This document shows, piece after piece, positions 61,451-64,000 of a stretch of DNA of 64,000 bases; the first letter of the stretch is position 1, and each line of letters starts with the position of its first letter. The DNA is from Chlorohelix sp037138995 (GTDB taxonomy: Bacteria; Chloroflexota; Chloroflexia; Chloroheliales; Chloroheliaceae): positions 49,479-113,478 of the forward strand of contig NZ_JBAXHI010000010.1 in the NCBI RefSeq assembly GCF_037138995.1, read 5' to 3'. Position numbers and translations under genes: made by a program. Below the pieces are notes generated by a model. That model made no database searches, was not told the DNA's origin, and was given only the letters and a program-made list of their open reading frames with translations.

Positions 61451-62647
61451 TTAGACGAGTTCTATGCTGAGAGCCACTGCCCCGCCACCGCCCAAGCACA
61501 AAGTTACAAGCCCTCGCTTGCCGCCGGTATCCTGCAAGGCGTGAATCAAAGTAGTTAGGATTTTTGCGCCGCTCGACCCGATTGGATGCCCTAAAGCGAT
61601 TGCGCCTCCCCGCACATTTACACGGGTGAGGTCGAAGTTCAGTTCTTTGTGGTTTGCCAACACCTGCGCCGCAAACGCTTCATTGACTTCTACCAAATCA
61701 AAATCGCCTAGCTTTAAGCCGGTTTGTTCCAGCAATTTATTTACCGCAAGGGGTGGCGCAGCAAAGACATATTTAGGCGCAAGCGCGGCGGAAGCATATC
61801 CGGTGATACGGGCTTGTGGCGCAATTCCGTATTGCTCGGCAGCGGTTCGGCTGAGTATCACCATTGCGCTTGCTCCATCGCTCAAACCGGGCGCATTGCC
61901 AGCCGTAACCGAACCGCCTTGTGGCTTAAAAGCGGGTTTCAGGGCTGTCAACGATTCAAGAGTCGTATCAGGGCGGGGCGGTTCGTCCACCTCGAACAAG
62001 GTCACACCCTTTTTGCTTTTTATTTCAACCGGAGTAATTTCGCGTTTGAAAACCCCTGCTTCAATAGCATGTGCGGCTTTGCGCTGGCTGTTGTAAGCAA
62101 ATTCGTCTTGCGCTTCACGGCTAATTTCAAATTTATCGGCTATTAACTCCGCGCTCATACCCATGTGCAGGTTTTCAAAGGCACACCACAGCCCATCATG
62201 AACAACAAGGTCAACCAGTTCGCCATTACCCATCCGGTAGCCGTTACGAGCTTTAGGTAGCATATAAGGTGCGCTGCTCATGCTTTCCATACCGCCTGCT
62301 ACCACTATATCCTGCTCACCCGCTTTAATCGAATTAGCTGCCAGCATTACCGCTTTCAAGCCACTTCCACAAACTTTATTGATAGTTAGCGCCGGAACTT
62401 CGGCAGGAACGCCGCCTTTTATAGCTGCTTGTCGCGCTGGGGCTTGCCCTTCTCCCGCTTGTACTACGTTTCCCATAATCACTTCTTCGACCAATTCGGG
62501 GCGTAGCTCAGCGCGTTTCAAGGCAGCACGAATAGCAAGTGCGCCCAATTCCGGAGCGGTGTACCCGCTCAATGCGCCGAGAAACTTACCGGTAGGCAGA
62601 CGAGTTGCGCCTACAATTAACGCTTCGTCACTTTTTAATTTTGCCAT
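61451..62647 (-). CDS. Acetyl-CoA acetyltransferase (thiolase)
   Basis: A 398-residue type II biosynthetic or degradative thiolase that joins two acetyl-CoA or cleaves acetoacetyl-CoA. The nucleophile is C93 in INKVCGSGLKAV; H354 is in GGAIALGHPIGSSG and C384 in TLCLGGGG; NEAFAAQ is also present. I chose the ATG at 62647, preceded by GGAAGAAGG; the ATG at 62710 would add 21 polar residues without family support. No CoA-transferase or dehydrogenase is adjacent, so the pathway (ketone body, isoprenoid or PHB) cannot be fixed. Confidence 0.94.
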   Translation of the reverse strand: MAKLKSDEALIVGATRLPTGKFLGALSGYTAPELGALAIRAALKRAELRPELVEEVIMGNVVQAGEGQAPARQAAIKGGVPAEVPALTINKVCGSGLKAVMLAANSIKAGEQDIVVAGGMESMSSAPYMLPKARNGYRMGNGELVDLVVHDGLWCAFENLHMGMSAELIADKFEISREAQDEFAYNSQRKAAHAIEAGVFKREITPVEIKSKKGVTLFEVDEPPRPDTTLESLTALKPAFKPQGGSVTAGNAPGLSDGASAMVILSRTAAEQYGIAPQARITGYASAALAPKYVFAAPPLAVNKLLEQTGLKLGDFDLVEVNEAFAAQVLANHKELNFDLTRVNVRGGAIALGHPIGSSGAKILTTLIHALQDTGGKRGLVTLCLGGGGAVALSIELV

Positions 62648-62896
62648 GTCAGCCTTCTTCCATTTTTTATGATCTGAATTGTTATTCCTATGATAGCATG
62701 GGTTGTTCAAAGTTACGTATATTTATGCTATACTTTACTCCAGTGGAGAGGAGTAGCCGTCCACTAATTGGTCGCCTAACCGCTCCCTACTACCTCCTTC
62801 CTAATTATATAACCTATGTAGCCTTTATTGCGGATATACCAGATTGTGCAATAGAGATAACTCGACTGTTGACTGAACAACCGAAAGCACCTTACT

Positions 62897-63889
62897 ATGC
62901 CGGAGCCTGAAAAGCTGGATACCGAAACCATTGTCCCTGCCTCCGCTACCATGGAGTTGGTCAGAGTAGAACTGCCTCCCTCGCTGCCCCTTGACCAGAA
63001 CCCCGCTGCCATCTACTTGGCTTCGCTCCGCCCGGTTGGTCGTCGCGGAATGCGCCGCGCCCTTACTGCCATAGTTGAAACCATCAAGGGCGAATCCTCC
63101 GACCCGCTCGACTTTCCTTGGCACACCCTCCGCTTCCAACACACCCAAGCCTTACGCGCTAAACTCGCCGAACGCTACCGTCCTGCCACCGTCAACCACA
63201 TGCTCTCCGCCCTCAGAGGGGTACTTTCCCAAGCCGAGAATCTTGGGCTTATCTCCGCTGACGATTTCCGCCGCACCACCAAAATTAAGAGTATCAGAGG
63301 TGAGAGTCTGCCCAAAGGCAGGGCGCTAATTCCCACCGAGTTAACCCTGCTAGTCCGGGTCTGCCAGAAAGATAACAGCCCCAAGGGAATCAGAGACTTG
63401 GCGATGGTGGCGGTATTGTATGGCGCCGGTCTCAGACGGAGTGAGGTGGTCAAACTGGACTTGAAGGATTTTGACCTAAAAGACAATTCCTTGAAAGTGC
63501 GCTCCGGTAAGGGGGGCAAAGACCGCGTGACCTATTTGGGACAACGGTCAGGGGAAGCGCTGGGAGAGTGGATTAAAGCCAGAGGCGAAGAAGTTGGACC
63601 GCTGTTCTTGCCGGTGACCAAAACGGGGAAGCTGTTGAGAAGGCGTTTGAGCGACCAAGCGGTGTTATGGATTTTGGCGCAGCGGGGCAAGGAGGCAGGG
63701 CTAGAGCATTTCAGCCCCCATGATATGCGGCGCACCTTCATTTCAGATTTGCTGGATGCGGGGGCGGATATAGCCACGGTGCAGAAGTTGGCAGGACATG
63801 CCAGCGTCACCACCACCGCTCGCTATGACCGGAGAGGAGAGGTTGCCAAGCAGAAAGCGGCAGAGTTGATAAAGTTGCCCTTTGATTAG
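62897..63889 (+). CDS. Tyrosine recombinase (XerC/XerD or integrase family)
   Basis: A 330-residue site-specific recombinase. The N-terminal core-binding domain spans about 30-125. The catalytic domain (140-325) has R180 (GAGLRRSE), K205 (SGKGGKDR), H276 and R279 (HDMRRT), H301 (LAGHASV) and the nucleophile Y310 (TARYDRRG), a full set. The first part of the gene is richer in GCC, CCC and CGC codons than its neighbours, which hints at transfer. No dif-like site, attachment site or phage gene is visible, so a mobile-element integrase or cassette recombinase is possible. The start is an ATG without clear ribosome binding site. Confidence 0.92.
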   Translation: MPEPEKLDTETIVPASATMELVRVELPPSLPLDQNPAAIYLASLRPVGRRGMRRALTAIVETIKGESSDPLDFPWHTLRFQHTQALRAKLAERYRPATVNHMLSALRGVLSQAENLGLISADDFRRTTKIKSIRGESLPKGRALIPTELTLLVRVCQKDNSPKGIRDLAMVAVLYGAGLRRSEVVKLDLKDFDLKDNSLKVRSGKGGKDRVTYLGQRSGEALGEWIKARGEEVGPLFLPVTKTGKLLRRRLSDQAVLWILAQRGKEAGLEHFSPHDMRRTFISDLLDAGADIATVQKLAGHASVTTTARYDRRGEVAKQKAAELIKLPFD

Positions 63890-63906
63890 GAATAGGAGCA
63901 GGAGTA

Positions 63907-64000
63907 ATGCGGCATAAAGCAGGGCTGATACTGTTGGCGAACTACAAAGAAGAAAGGTTTGCTAGAATTAGGAGAAGCGAAAAAAAAGACAGAAGTAAAA
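63907..64000 (+). CDS. Start of an unrecognised gene (partial, cut by the window edge)
   Basis: ATG at 63907 with GGAG three bases before it; the frame is open for 31 codons to the edge: MRHKAGLILLANYKEERFARI followed by a charged stretch of R, K, E and S. It begins 17 bp after the recombinase stop, so the two are probably co-transcribed. Too short to classify. Confidence 0.35.
   Translation, partial: MRHKAGLILLANYKEERFARIRRSEKKDRSK

Overview
The window reads as a bacterial chromosome segment of moderate G+C, most likely from a Chloroflexota member. The reasons are family-level: a secreted glycoside hydrolase carries an N-terminal module that I know mainly from Chloroflexota secreted proteins, a second secreted protein ends in the beta-helix start module common in that phylum, and five large GT39-type membrane glycosyltransferases are scattered among two-domain stress proteins and hybrid histidine kinases. 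No phage structural genes, CRISPR arrays or rRNA are visible. TGA is a normal stop codon here, for example ending the genes at 16801 and 18294.

Layout. 0-9.4 kb: glycosyltransferases, an ABC-2 exporter operon of COG4586/4587/3694 type with a long leader, and a frameshifted membrane glycosyltransferase. 9.5-15.5 kb: a very large RecB-nuclease/Dna2-like helicase with an iron-sulfur cysteine pattern, a small protein, a ClpP-fold SDH-type protease and a DinB protein. 15.7-20.8 kb: three sugar-transfer genes around folC. 21.0-22.0 kb: nine tRNA genes behind a consensus promoter and before a terminator. 22.1-27.3 kb: a tandem universal stress protein, a small winged-helix repressor with a palindromic putative operator, a GT39 protein and a flavin oxidoreductase. 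27.3-38.4 kb: a secreted GH36-like hydrolase and an eight-gene operon joining two glycosyltransferases to a partner-switching module (SpoIIE phosphatase, RsbW-type kinase, two STAS proteins), a response regulator and a hybrid kinase. 39-50 kb: xylose isomerase, endonuclease III, TPR proteins, a peroxiredoxin-like gene with two in-frame TGA codons, a hydrolase and a second hybrid kinase. 50-64 kb: pxpABC (5-oxoprolinase), another GT39 protein, a zinc-motif uroporphyrinogen-decarboxylase-family methyltransferase, TsaC/Sua5, two related surface proteins, a thiolase and a tyrosine recombinase at the edge.

The strongest unusual signal is the gene at 45388-45990. A full thioredoxin-fold peroxiredoxin-like frame is interrupted only by two TGA codons, exactly where the redox CxxC pair should stand, giving U-M-P-U. 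A seven-pair hairpin with an AGUU loop follows at a distance suitable for a bacterial SECIS element. I read it as a diselenide (SelL-like) selenoprotein that ordinary gene calling would truncate. Other points worth attention are a 126-bp MITE-like element with a shortened second copy, the leader of the ABC operon with a mini-ORF and stem structures, the Dna2-like nuclease-helicase locus, and the sigma-less partner-switching operon tied to glycan synthesis.
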